Shown here: positions 1 through 12,330 of the stretch, piece by piece
Numbering within the stretch: position 1 is the first letter of the stretch
Layout of the letters: each line of letters begins with the position of its first letter
Position numbers and translations under genes: made by a program
Notes under the pieces: model-generated
Databases searched by the model: none
What the model saw: only the letters and a program-made list of their open reading frames with translations
What the model was told of the DNA's origin: nothing
Source of the DNA: Hydractinia symbiolongicarpus
Taxonomy: Eukaryota; Cnidaria; Hydrozoa; Anthoathecata; Hydractiniidae
Length of the DNA: 64,000 nt
Assembly: GCF_029227915.1 (NCBI RefSeq)
Contig: NC_079879.1
Coordinates: forward strand, 34,788,501 to 34,852,500
Direction of reading: 5' to 3'

Positions 1-330
1 TAAAATAAATGTCATATCGTGCAAAAGAAAATTATGGATTGATTTTTTTAGCTGCACAGGGTAAATACGGGCTATTCGCTGTGTTCTCATTTAAATCGAA
101 GTTGCAATAAATTCTGTTTGGAAAAGAGTATTCCCCCCTATACTGTCTCTTAAGTTGGTATCTTACTCGAATTGAAACATACTGCATACCTATACTAAAT
201 GCCTGTCACAGTTTGCGGAATATGTGTCATATTAAGGCTCTACAGGGCGTTCCATGGCAAATCACACGATTAATTGTGGCTTAATCGGCGATTGATAAGC
301 CGGGTGGCCCGGCTAGTATATAATATTCCA
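1..330 (+). repeat. Repeat family P, copy 1 (left-truncated by window)
   Basis: It aligns with 49640-50470: GAAGTTGCAATAAATT and GGAAAAGAGTATT near the start, then a GTGGCTTAATCGGCG and GCCGGGTGGCCCGGC end. Other copies are at 12030-12330 and 41856-42330 (both inverted). Non-coding, probably a non-autonomous DNA element. Confidence 0.6.
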
Positions 331-589
331 ACATCACGCATATCTTTTATGCATCATATATGTTATCAAATAATCGCATATATATAAGTCGTTGAATATT
401 GCAACATATACGTGATGATATATTAAAACTTTGGATTTTTAAGATTTGAAAAAGATGCAGTAAATCCTTATCAGAGCGCTATTGTTAAAGCTTAGTATTT
501 TTGTTGAACATATTAGGACAACTAATAATTAAAACTACCTGTCATTACACGATATATGGTACAATATTGTAATACGAAAAAAAACGTAC

Positions 590-716
590 CCGTTATCTGA
601 GACAATTCGAACATGATAAGTAGAATCATCGTCTCTTTGTAGTTCCTGAAATTTCACGCAAGAGTTCTTTGATATAGAATTCATTATGTCTTTAACCATC
701 ACTTTTTCTTTTTCCT
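590..716 (-). CDS. Gene B exon 3: astacin N-terminal subdomain
   Basis: The acceptor is TTATTTTAG|AG and the donor AACGG|GTACGT, the same length (127 nt) and phases as gene A exon 3. It encodes KVMVKDIMNSISKNSCVKFQ and DDDSTYHVRIV. Confidence 0.85.
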
Positions 717-3700
717 CTAAAATAAATTTATTTTATTCACGCTATTGTGCGATGCTTGTAGTTTTACGACCTTCGACTGTTTATTTTCGACAATATTTTT
801 TTCTAATTGAGGTATAGGCGAGACATTTCATGACATTTCCTATGCAGGTGAAGTGGAAAATTTTATTTCCACTAGTTAATCAAAATTTGGATATAAACTG
901 GTTGTAACTACTTAGAAACATTTGAAAAAAAACTAAATTTTTATAATCCATAATCTTATGGGAACGAAATTTACCCTATTCTCAGTAAAACAGTGCTGTA
1001 AACTCTTTTTTAGTGCTTTATCACCTTTGGTAAAGGAAATTAAGTTCTCGTAAAATCAAGTCAGAGAAAACACATTTAGACAATTCTAACAATTGCAACG
1101 CATTAGTATACTTTTACAACTAGCTGTGAACTTACAATCATAAAGCCTCTTGTTTTTTCTTTGTAACTGAAATATGGTTAATATTTTCTTCAAAATAATA
1201 CGCCGTATATACAATCGCTGAAAGAGGCAATGCTGGTAAAAACATAATTGCCCAAAATATTATTACATTTTATTATATCTCTATGTTAAAGCTCATTTAT
1301 ATTTTGCTAAAGGGACCGTGTAACCTTAATATAAAGATTATGCTCATATTTTGACATTTTTAACAACTTTTTGTATTTCTACTTTCATATTGTTTTAATA
1401 AACTATTTTATCTTTCATATCTTGCAGTGCTTTCTCAATGTGGACTTTTATCATTTAAGTAACATAAATTAGCGCTTATCCGGCTTTTCGTGCTTTTTTA
1501 TTGAGCTTTCATGAAGAAATCATTTTCTAATAAAAAATTGTTTATAAGAAATTGGGTATTAAAAGGGCGTAGTCTGAATGATGGGAAATTTTTTTGAGGT
1601 CCTTATTTTATTGTAAAAACTGAAGGATATAGATAAAAAATTTCCATCCTGAAAATTTTATTGAAAAATGAAGATCGAAACATGTTTAATTGTTTTTCTG
1701 AGTAGAGTGGAATAAGAAGGAAGTAAACTCAAATTGAAAACAAAATTGACAAGTAAGTTGACTAAGGGAAACAATGAGGGAAATAATGAGGGAGACCAGT
1801 AGAATGCAAAAATGTTTAGCTGTGTTTTTATGCATTTCTAATGCTTTTTGTAAATATATCAAAAAAGCTCAGACTATAAAAAATCGATCAAAGTTTCTGT
1901 GCTTCACTATGTGAATTAAACGTTTAAGCTTACGTTATAACTATTAAAATAAATAATAAACTTTCTCAAATCAGGCTTCTTTGCAACACCTCATCGATCT
2001 CGATGGGTTATATCGACTTATTGATAAATATTAAATGATATAGATATTTATATTTTAGTGTACGTTTCGACAGCTACAGCTGTCATCGACGGAAAATGAT
2101 CGTCATCATCTTTCGCTGTTTATTAGTTAATATTTGTCACACCAACTCAAATTGGTGTGACAAATATTTATTTGAAAAACAGATGATGTTATAGAGACTG
2201 AGTGAAACATAATCTTCTTTGCATGTCGCAGACAGGTAGATGGAGACATGTTAGTTATAGTCACAAAGGTGTAAAAAGGCTAGAAGAATCTTTGGAACTA
2301 AACTGAATGTATTTCGCGAGGCTAATAAGTCACTGTACAGATGTGAATTTGGTTTCCGGATATATTTATCTTTGGAACAAGCTGTTACTTTGTTCCTTGA
2401 CAATATTCGTCTGATGACCCCAAAGGACTAATGGTTAGCTCTTGTTTCATAGACCTATCGCACGCCGTCGACATGAATAGTCATTTCTAACTACTATCCA
2501 AATTATCCAGCTATGGTTTGTGGTCGGGAATTTGATTTATGTACAGATTATACACAGCCAGACACATTCAACGCACTTTCAGAATTTAACAAGGATCGAT
2601 TTCAGGTTCTCTGTTGCTCCTACTTATATTTAACGACCTTGTGGAAGTAATAGTTATGAACTTCAGGTAATGGAAAACTGAAGCACTTCTTTTTGGAACA
2701 GGTAACGCAGAAGGTGACGACGTTTTGAAACCTTCTTAACGTTTTTAGATTTTAGAAAGATTTTAGAAAGTAAGTGATGTGAAAAATAGAGAGATAAACG
2801 TCATTGACAGCTACAGGTACCACGGTGTTATTCTTGATAGCTCTTAAAAACCTTAATTCCTAATTTGACAAAATTTATAGACAAGCACTTTCAAGATTGA
2901 GCCTCCTCGATAAACTGAAAACGGATTTAAAGTCTGTACTGTTATTTCTTTCTAAATATTTGGCATCAACGTCTTTCAGAAGAATATATCTTTATTTTCT
3001 GCCGTAGCATTGCTTAACATATGTCAAAGTTTTCAGTTAAAATCACATTTTTAATACGACGAGCTTACCGGGGATCGATACAGTGACAAATTAAAAAGCT
3101 TTTAGCGGCTTTGATTATAACTTCTAGCCAAATATACTCAATTTTGTCACTTTCTTGATCGTATGTCCAAAGCATATTGTGTCCGAAACATACCTGCTAA
3201 CGTCTTTATCCTGTACTATGAAGGGGACTCAAAAATGTATAACCTGGGATATTAAAAATTCGGTTTGCATACCTTCTGTTAAGTGCGTGTCCGTGATTGC
3301 ATACACGTCAATGTTAGGATAAATGTTCAGTAAACTTGTTACGTGTAATAAATTTGTAAACAGATTTATACATTCTGATATAGTAATTTAGTACCAGGTA
3401 GACTCAAAACTTCGCTTAGTGATTGAAGCCAAGAGCTTGATTTGATGTTGCCACAAACCAATAAAATAACACAAGTACTACTTGGTTTTCTCGATCGAAT
3501 AAGAAATTCATTTTTTCTTGATCTTTTTTTAATCCATAAACTTGAGATTGTGAAACTTTTTTTCCAGTTCCAGCTTCTCCCGCAGTGCTGAGATATTAGT
3601 AACAAAGGATGTAAATTATAACCCTTGCAAAACGTGACTGCTCTGTACGACGCCATACTAACATCTGGCCTTATGATTTTAAACATATATTAAAGGGATG

Positions 3701-6700
3701 ATTAAAGCCATTTATTTTAAAAAAGGCGAATTTTGCTTAACAATTTTTTAAAACAAACGAACGCAAATTATACAACATGTGTTTATAGAAGTTTGTTTCA
3801 AAATACCATTTTTTCTTTCAACCATGAATGCTGAGTTGTTTTATAGCTTAGCATTTTAACGCATTTGAAAAACTGATGGTTATATTCAAAAACAATATTA
3901 GATCTTTCTCGGCGTAATGATAGTCACGCGCTGGTGATCACATTGTTTTATCACAAAATAATAAACAAGACAAAAGTTGAAGATCAAAATATCAAAAAGG
4001 CTGTAAGTTGAATAACACGACCAAAATATTTTTATTTTATTACTCAACTAATTCATGAATAAGTATAAAGAAAATAGAGATTTGTAAACAAAGCTGAGAC
4101 CGTTGCAGATTTGATCTGTTGTTGGAATTTTCCGGTCTTTTAATTATTGCATTTGGCTCCATCTTGTCACAACAAACTTCATCGTTCGAAGCTGGAAGTA
4201 TGTTATGGAAAAACAAACCATAATTCAAAAAAATATTACTATTAGCGGTGACAAATGTTTAAAAATTTCTAAGAGGTATTAACGAGGTTATAAAATGCTG
4301 GAAATACGATTGTATGTAAAATATTGTGGATAATTGGCAGTTCGAGATATAAATTTTGCATAATGCTTAATAATAATATAATTCTTAATTTTATGTTTAT
4401 TGGTAAGTACATCTTGAAGTTACTTCTTTTTGCCACATACAGCCATTAAAACTTTGTAAAAATATTACCTGTAAGGAATATTGATATTTAGTAATGTAAC
4501 TTGTGTGCCCGTCCAATAAGATATACAATAGATTTTCTCACACTATGCTTATCGGTTTTCAAATGACACAGTTAAATAAGTGTTGGATTTCCGTGTTCCT
4601 TTTAAAATTTTAGAAAGTGAATATGTAAAAAAACGTACGGAATACAGGATCAAATGTGTAGGGAATTGATTTGGTATGCCATATAAAGTCTACAAGTCCT
4701 CCTCTTGACCTTATTGCCAGTCTCTTTTGCAACACGCTTTCTTCGATGTTTGTTGTCGTATCTAGAAAAATGATAAAATAAATACACATTTTAAGAGTTG
4801 AATTTAAAATTGTGCAGGAGATAAAGTTTTTAAAGTCAACCGGGAGTACTGTTGGCGCACGTTGGCAAATATTTTTTTCTCATTGTTTGAGAAGGTATGC
4901 GACATAATAAGTACAGTGGCCTATCAAATAACCAACAGCATAGGTGCAAGAAGTGGCTGTTGTTTCGAAAGGTGATACATTTAGGCTTTATCTCCGGACA
5001 ATATAAAATTTGTTTCGGCTAAGGCTTGTTTACTATTTTTCAATCCATCTAGTTGTTGTCAAAATAAAGCATTTAATAGCATGGAATTAAATATGAACCT
5101 ATCTATTTCAGGTAAACAATATCTTCTTTAAGAAATCATGTAATTGAAATAAAAAGTTATTCAGAAAAATAACATAGAAATTTAAGGGCTATTTTTTCAG
5201 ACCTATTATTTTGATTTTGAATAAGTAGCTTCAGTAGCCATACTTCTCAAACGAAATGAAGCATTAGTGGCGGTGGTCCTAGCTAATTATTCCACTGAGA
5301 AATATTAATTCTTTTTAGAAAACTATATATAATTATATGCAACCTAGCTAGCTGGATATAGCTTCAAGTATGCATTCTAGTTGTGGGGGTAGAACTAACT
5401 ACTAAATGCATACAACTGCTTAAAAACAATAATATTTAGTTAATTTTCTCCTATTTTTTAAAGGATGTGGGTATACACCTTAATTAACACAAACTAATGT
5501 CATGATTGGCTCGAAATAGGAGTTTTTTATGATTTTGTGCCTTTATCAATTTAACATCGGTTCCTCAGCTTGAAAACGTGAGAGACAGTGAATTTTAACC
5601 TTACTTGCATTGAACTGCAACTTGATTACACGAACACGAACACAACATTGATCAAGAAAAGTAGTTTGTCTATAGAGTACGTGTTTTCATACTCATCAGT
5701 ATATAGCAGAATGTCCTTGATAATATACAATGTGTTCTTTATCGGCAAATTTGCGTACAGTGAAGTAATATTAAATGATATCATACACTTTCGTCCTCAA
5801 TCCGTACGTTCCTGAAAACTTTTTTGAGTTTTTACAATGTTCACTCTTTCAAACAGCACATCTAGGCGCATTTCATGAACATATTAATAATTTACACCAA
5901 AAAATCAAATTACAATTGAATACGAGGAGAACAGTACGCTTCCTTTCTAAGACACTCTAGTGTCCCGCTACGGCGATGATATATCCGTATCACTATACCG
6001 CAAAGTAACTCAAACTGAACTACGCAACTAATCACAAAAGGTCCTGCAAAAAAATATAGTTTCGTTATTACTTGGCAAAGCAATCAATGTAGTCGGTGAA
6101 GAAAATAACCGAAAGAAACCACTAGTTGCTTAAAAACGGGCACTCGAGACAAACCAATAAACAAGTTGAAAGGAAAATCAGGGACAGAACAGTAAAGAAC
6201 AATGATGGGAGAATTTAGATAATGAACCAGCAGATAAAATGTGTATGCCAAAGAAGCCAGAGACAAATAACATACTTCGTATTATTAAAAAGATCACAAG
6301 ACAAACCCATTATTTCGATCCAAAAAACGTTATGTAGATATTATACTGTTGCATCCGAAAGATAAAATAAAGTAAAGAATCAATGTAATTTGACTAAAAA
6401 ATCCCGTATAAGAATGCTGTGATGCTGTTTATATCGGTAAACAAAACGATTGTTCAAAAAACAGGTGCAGGAGCACAAAAAAACCATGCGTAACCCAGAT
6501 GAGACCAAAATGAGATCGCGGGCCATAGCTGAAAGAATTTTCATATTATTGATTGGAACAATTAGACAATTTATTTTGTTCTTATATCAAATAAATAATT
6601 TTGTAAAAAAAATGGCCTATGAGAAATAATGAATATGGAGAATATGTGTCTGAACCATTACAATACCCTTAATTCCTTTTTGTTATCAAATATTCTCAGA

Positions 6701-8502
6701 CTTGAAGGGGTGGATGTAGCAACAAATTACTTTTTTTTTATTAGCGTCATCATTTTTTATGAGAGCATAAGTTTTACGTGCTAAATGATTCCTATGTTAT
6801 TACTCTTTATAATATAACCTTCAAAACAATGTATTTCTGAGTACAAGTGAGTAAAGAAGATGAATTACAAATCAACTGTTGGCAAAAAATTCTTTCGTAA
6901 AATGTTTCCAATTGGAATAATAATAAAAAGCATCAGCTGCGAGCTCTATTGAATCAGTATTTTATTAGGATTGAGTTTGTTAATGTCTTTATTTGTTTTT
7001 TACTTTGCCTAAAACTGAATTATAAATTGTACATTTCTCGGCGAAAACTAACATTCAGGATTTTTGAGGCTTGTTCAAAAATTTTGCCTACCAGGATTTG
7101 CACTAATATTTGCATAAGAACATATAGCATTTGTAAATCGGTGTGTTGTTATTGAAAATGTTGCACGCGCTTTTATTTGTTACCTATCATTTGAAAATTA
7201 CCATAATCAGGATTTGCGATGAGACTTCAAGAGAATTAAGATCATCCCGTGTTCATCTTTTTTAAAAAAGTAAAACATTCAAGACATTTTTATTTAAAAT
7301 GTTTTAACCCGTTAGAAAAAGCAAAACTCTCCGATGTGGTCGTGTCTCAAGATTCGATTGGCTGAATACTTTCAAAATAGAAATTATGCGTGACGTCAAA
7401 ATAATTAAAAGTTGTGGGTGCTCTATTGAAAGAAACTATTTTTCTGGAATGGGAATTGATCAGCAAAGCAACGCTTGTAACAATGATGTAACGACTTTGT
7501 TGTGTATACCTTTCAGACGGAAAAAGAAATACTTCTGAGCAAGTGTACTTCAAATACATCACCTGAGTGCAGAATTTTCCTCTTGTCTCCATTCTGGGAA
7601 AAGTCAAGTCGAGTTTAACTTTTCATTTGTTTTCTTTGTGGAAGCAACAGGTAGAAATATAGTTAGCTAAACAAATTATTTTATTTTGCGTGAGAATTGT
7701 GCAGTCTTTGCTTTCTGTATTGAATTTTACGCAACAATATAAAGTGGAAATTGCCCGCAGAAAAATTTATTTAAGGTGAAAACAACCTTTAAGTGTAATT
7801 ATGTTTAAAACCTCATTAATCATATACTACGGAATTGATTCGACATAATGTGTTGAAAAAGAAACATGGCAATATTAAACACGTGATCAGACATAAAAAA
7901 TGAGGGTTCCGATTTTCCCTAGTTTTTAATGGTTGTTTTATCTGTTAACTAAGTTTCTTTTGCTTTCTAAATAGATTCTTTCCAACTTTCAGGTTTCTTG
8001 ATTTTTTTGCGTGATAAGTTTCTATTTTATCTTACGTTGTTAATTTCTAACACATTTGAGCTTGAGGCAATGCTATTTTTGTGACATTTTTACAGAAAAA
8101 CGCTTTATAATTTTTAATTTCTGTAAAGTATTTCAACAATTATTTATGTTCTGACAAATATTTTTTTAGAAAGCTGTGGCACACCAATGAACGAAAATTA
8201 AAAAGTGCTTATTGAGTTAACGCTTAAAGATGCAATGGCATTAAGGTGGAAATGTTGAACATCATAGAAGTTCGATTTTTATATGTCTTGTTTTGAAAAT
8301 CGATATGCTGGTTCTGTTATTTAACCTTGTTTGCGTATGAATTCATTGTATTATTTTTTATTGCAGTCACAATCTTTATAAATTTGAAAGGTTTCAACAA
8401 AGCTAAGAACTTACATTTTTCTGTAGCAGGAAAAGACAGCCCAAGCTGGAAGAAACAAGCCATATAACACAAGCAAACGATATATGAATACATCTTGCTC
8501 AT
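590..8502 (-). CDS. Gene B: astacin metalloprotease paralogue, 5' part only (runs off left edge)
   Basis: Three exons (8415-8502, 4639-4761, 590-716) are in frame with GT-AG introns and repeat the exon order, phases and content of gene A: signal peptide, propeptide plus start of the mature enzyme, and the helix with NSCVKF. The mature start reads IWHTKSIPYTFDPVF, closer to the astacin consensus (IPYxF) than gene A. The exon with HExxH would lie left of base 1, so catalytic competence cannot be judged. The propeptide again lacks an FxGD motif. Same strand and same order as gene A, 5.7 kb beyond gene A's stop codon, so this is a tandem duplication. The encoded segments have diverged substantially (exon 3: 21 of 42 residues identical), which argues for an old duplication. 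Confidence 0.85.
2129..2168. repeat. Perfect 17-bp hairpin (6-nt loop)
   Basis: Arms 2129-2145 and 2152-2168 (AATATTTGTCACACCAA and its reverse complement) flank CTCAAA. It sits at the left border of the LINE remnant. Confidence 0.8.
2210..3010 (+). pseudogene. Degenerate non-LTR retrotransposon reverse transcriptase
   Basis: Fragments in shifting frames follow the order of a CR1/Jockey-type RT: EFGFRIYLSLEQAVTLFLDN (2345 on), FIDLSHAVDM (motif A region), LLSKLSSYGL, GSISGSLLLLLIFNDLVEVI (motif B region), then VIDSYRYHGVILDSS of the post-RT region. Many stops and frameshifts, and the YADD box is not found, so it is dead. It lies in intron 2 of gene B. On the opposite strand near 3290-3320 a short DVYAITDTHLTEG peptide resembles the endonuclease TETHL motif, possibly from an inverted fragment. 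Confidence 0.7.
3011..4189. other. Intron 2 of gene B, nothing further recognised
   Basis: AT-rich sequence with short open frames lacking recognisable similarity. A 106-codon minus-strand frame at 3366-3686 may be retroelement-derived but shows no motif I can name. Confidence 0.3.
4190..4500. repeat. Segment shared with 35460-35760
   Basis: Both contain TTCATCGTTCGAAGCT, GTAAGTACATC and CATACAGCCAT plus an AAAT/GTAAAAAT-rich end in the same order and orientation. Here it lies downstream of gene B exon 2, whereas in gene A the match lies upstream of exon 2. Confidence 0.6.
4639..4761 (-). CDS. Gene B exon 2: propeptide and mature N-terminus
   Basis: The acceptor is TTTTCTAG|AT and the donor TTCC|GTACGT. 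It encodes TTTNIEESVLQKRLA and then IWHTKSIPYTFDPVF. It is four codons shorter than gene A exon 2; only SVLxKRL and the FDPVF end are clearly shared. Confidence 0.8.
7318..7450. repeat. Repeat shared with 11335-11460
   Basis: A common block with ATGTGGTCGTGT/ATGTAGTCGTGT, GGCTGAATACTTTC-like sequence, TTATGCGTG(G/A)CGTCA and AATAATTAAAAGT in the same order. Located in gene B intron 1. Confidence 0.65.
8415..8502 (-). CDS. Gene B exon 1: signal peptide
   Basis: The first ATG encodes MSKMYSYIVCLCYMACFFQL, then SFPATEK. The donor is AAAT|GTAAGT (phase 1). It aligns with gene A exon 1 over YMACFF and PATEK. Confidence 0.82.
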
Positions 8503-8689
8503 AATTATCGCCTTTTTAATTAAAAACACTATAGATATGATTTACTTTCCGGAAGCAAAAGACACTCCACATACCGTGTAAGCACTGAAAGTTACATTGC
8601 GTTCATGCGCAAAGCTTACTTTAGCTACAACCGTTTTACACACTTTTGCTTCTGCATATTTATTTAAAGGGCGTTCACCAAGTTTAATA

Positions 8690-8970
8690 AAGGAAATTGT
8701 TTAGCTTTGTACTGTTCTTTCAGATAATCTAATGATAACAGTAAGATACCCACTGTTTAACTAAGCTTAGTTAAATTATTAAATTTTTGAGCAATTATCC
8801 CATACTTTAACCCACAATAAATAGGTGCCAGTTGTTGAACTATACATAACACCGTCACTATATATAACTGAATAAGCAGTACTATTTCTTCACCTTTTAT
8901 GCTTGAGTGTAACAAGATATTTTTTAAATATAGTTCATAAAAAAATTAACTAAATTGATAAAGATGTGTT
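8690..8970 (-). promoter_or_regulatory. Upstream region of gene B conserved with gene A
   Basis: Non-coding sequence 190-470 bp before the gene B start codon aligns with 43070-43400 before gene A. Shared blocks include GAAATTGTTTAGCTTTGTAC, TCAGATAATCTAATG, CCCACTGTTTAA and AATTAACT near the far end. It may hold common promoter elements; it may also simply be shared ancestry. Confidence 0.45.
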
Positions 8971-11334
8971 TGGGGTAGCACTTTAGGCGAAGATAAACGA
9001 TCGGTTTAAACGAAACAGTGCAAACTGACAGTTTTTTTCTTTCATCTAAAGGAATGGACGATTTCTTTAAGCAATCGTTTAAACTATCAGCCACGTCACC
9101 AGGGTTTTTTGCCTTTTCGACATCGAGGCGGGCGGCGAAATTACTGGTATAGACTGGTGAGTTTTTTTAATGTGATTGGATTACATCCGACATAGATAAT
9201 TTACTCGTGCGTCATAATGTATGCAACAATTTACTATAAATATCACGGATTTTGTTACAAAAACATTGAAATTATGAGGAAATATTCAAAAAGAGTGACT
9301 ACAAAAGGGTGAGCCAAACAGTAAATATTTTTATGAAAGAAGTTATGTTGGCAGATTTCTATTGTTCACGTTTTGAGCGATAATAAGGTTCTTCTTTAAG
9401 CTTAGTGAAATATTGGACTTTGGCAATTTAACTGGATGAGAAATGGAGCTAGCTAGCTAATCTTGCTAATATGTACATAGGCAGGTATAATAAGCCATTA
9501 CTAAATAATAAAAAATATTATTTTTTATTCATTCATTTATAAAAAAAAGCAAGTGCTCTTCCAAAAGTATAGCTTTAGTCAGACTAGCTGAATGCGTCTT
9601 CCAATTGTTTTAAACAACTGATGCGACTGCTTAAAAAGTTTAAACGTTTGTTAGTCTGTCATGTGTAGCTAGCTAGCAGAAACGTCAAACCAGTCATAGG
9701 TAGAAAAATGTCACGTTTCGAAACAAAATTTGTTTCTAAACACACCACAAAAAAGATTTACAGCTGAAAACACCCGAACCAAAGAAAAACATTATAAAGC
9801 TAGAGGGGTAATTCAATAATTCTTTAATCGCTGAGGGGTGGGGGTATGATCATATTTGTTACGCACTGTTACGAAAATTTAGTTTTAATGTATGTCCGAT
9901 ATTTTTAGATATTTTAAATTTGTTTTTTTCCTCTATATGCTTAATATATTGCCCTGATATTCCTTTTTCTCATAAGAGCACTAGCTTGCCATATGAGATG
10001 AATATGAAAATGAATAGACAAGGTCTTAAAATTTAAAATATTACCTAAAAAGGGGGATGTGTGGTACTAGACTTGTTACGATGGGTTACTAGGTTTCGAG
10101 AGTCGTAAAAAAGCACTAATTTTGGTGCTACGTAATTATTAAATGGCTAATGCTATACAATATATAACACATTTAAGTGATAGTATATTAAGCATTAAAT
10201 TGCTAAGGCCTTTCTGTAAGTTTCTTAGCTAATTGTTTTTGGCACCTAGCACCTTTATTTGCCACCACAGTTCTGATTATAAAAAGCAGCCTGTACAAGG
10301 TTCTTGTTTAGCCGTCAAGTAAGCGCTAGCGGCTTTGACATAGGCAACAACCCCTAGAGATGAGAATGTTCAAACTATTAGAAATCCATGAGTTTGCATT
10401 TATTTTTACCATGGATAACATTGTTTAATTAGAATAGAGAGAAACAGAAAATTTATCTGCGTAAAATGACATAAAAAATTATGTTGTGCAATCACATATT
10501 GTTAAGTCTACACAAAGAAGAAGGTTCTTTCAAGTGCGACCGGTTGTTTGGAATGCATTTGATAAACTACTGCGTCTGATAACGCATTCGATGACAAAAA
10601 CAGCAGTATTTCGAGATTTTTTGCTCGCTAGAGTAAAATTAGCCTTGTCATTTCTTTCCTTAGATAATAAGGCTTTAACTTCTTACGAAGCCATTTTAAA
10701 ATTGGCACGAACTGCTTTCTTTACTTTTTTGGTAAATAAATTTCTTTTCGTGTAAAATTGCTTGGGAACTTATACGCAAGTGTAAAAGAAAAGAAATATA
10801 ACATTTCAATCTATATTTTAATTTGCTTAAACTCGTTTTAATTGATACTGAGCTGGTGACGTCAGCTGTTTTTTACTGCACAGTTAAGTAGAGATCGCCT
10901 GGGACCAAGTATTAGTCTAATTTTTAAAAGCCTATTACAAGTAACATATTATTATTAATTTTGATGCGACGGGCGACTTCCTGTGGGAATTTCCACAGAC
11001 TAAGAACTAGTTTTGAATTTTCATAACTTCTATTACGATTAAGACACTTGCTTAGCCATTACTCCTGTTTTGTGTAGGTCTTGTTGAATTTCTCTACATA
11101 AAGCTTATGATTATGTACATTTGACCAAGATGGGTTTTGAATATGTCGCTGCTAACATCTACAAATTCCCTTTCATGGGTTTCCCCAATCGTGATTCCAG
11201 GTGGTAGCTTGTAACCAAGGCTGGTTATTTCCATCTATTTCCAAGTTTTTGACCTTGAACTTGTAGCTGCAGTGCACATTGCGTAAACATCTTTTATTGA
11301 TTGAAGCATTGTTATTTAAAGAATTTTCGTCCGA
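8971..11334. other. Intergenic stretch between gene A and gene B, no gene recognised
   Basis: AT-rich. A plus-strand open frame of 89 codons at 10486-10755 has no recognisable motif or splice context. Several GCTAGCTAGC-like short repeats (9450, 9670). Nothing else supportable. Confidence 0.4.
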
Positions 11335-11460
11335 TCGAAAAAAAAACACCTTGATGTAGTCGTGTTCCAGGATTCAAAAGGGCTAGAAACATTTGAAATA
11401 AAAGTTATGCGTGGCGTCAGAATAATTAAAAGTATTGGTGCTCAATTGAAGAAACTCTTT
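11335..11460. repeat. Repeat shared with 7318-7450
   Basis: Second copy of the block, same orientation, moderately diverged. Confidence 0.65.
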
Positions 11461-12029
11461 CTTCTAAAGTAAACAAGCTAATGAAAGTAGAAATAATCTC
11501 GACTTAAATACGACAGTTCTGAATGTTGCCCTTTCAAAATATAAAATAATAAGTATTTAAAACCCCAAAATTGTTGCAATGTATCCCTCTTTATAAACGT
11601 TGATTATTCGCTTGCTATTTTATTTACAAAAATAACAACATTCGAATTCGAAATCATTCTACGAACAGAGGTGCTGATATTAGACAGGAATTTTATTATC
11701 TTGATTTTAAACTTTCAGATATGATTGTGTAATAGAGCTACTTAATCGCTAATAATAGTACATCAATCATTGCACCGACCTTGGGCGATAATTTGCAGTA
11801 CAACCCGGGGTAATTGGTTATTATATATTTTAGGCAAATACTTAAACTTGAGTGCATATTTGGAAAGGCCAATTTTTGTCCCGTAAAAAATGGCACCTGG
11901 AACAGTAGGTATGCGGTATTATAGAAAACATTCTTGCCAAGCAAATTTATTTTAATTCGGAAAACATCAAAACAAAGAGATTCCAAATATGTTATTTTGC
12001 AACAAATATTCAGTTGAAAAACAGGCCGT

Positions 12030-12330
12030 TTAATTCCACGCGACGAATGACTTTGTTGCTTTTAAAAATGCTATTAACATCAGACCGTTTAGTTGTATTG
12101 ATAGGAAAACAATACTACGAGTTTTCTAAGATGATATCCGGTGAAGCTAGCTTTGGAAAGCTGAGTTAAGCCACAGCAACTTTGTGACCCGGCGTTAAGC
12201 GCTTAATTGAGCGCCGAAATGAAAACACAGTTGTTACCATTTCATAGCAAAACGTTAGTCAACTTAATCGTGACACAGGACTGAACGCTTAATACAGATA
12301 AGTCATGTCGAACAGTCTTATAGTGTAATA
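12030..12330 (-). repeat. Repeat family P, degraded inverted copy
   Basis: It contains TTAAGCCACAG...GACCCGGCGTTAAGCGCTTA and TTAATCGTGACA(C/T)(A/T)GGACTGA, matching 41880-42200. Flanks diverged. Confidence 0.5.

Noticed and set aside
4040-4228. Minus-strand frame near gene B exon 2 as an extra exon
   Set aside because: Exons 2 and 3 already join in phase; the segment is shared with a differently placed intron region of gene A and has no astacin similarity.
10486-10755. 89-codon plus-strand open frame between the protease genes
   Set aside because: No motif, no splice or promoter context; compatible with chance or a very old element.
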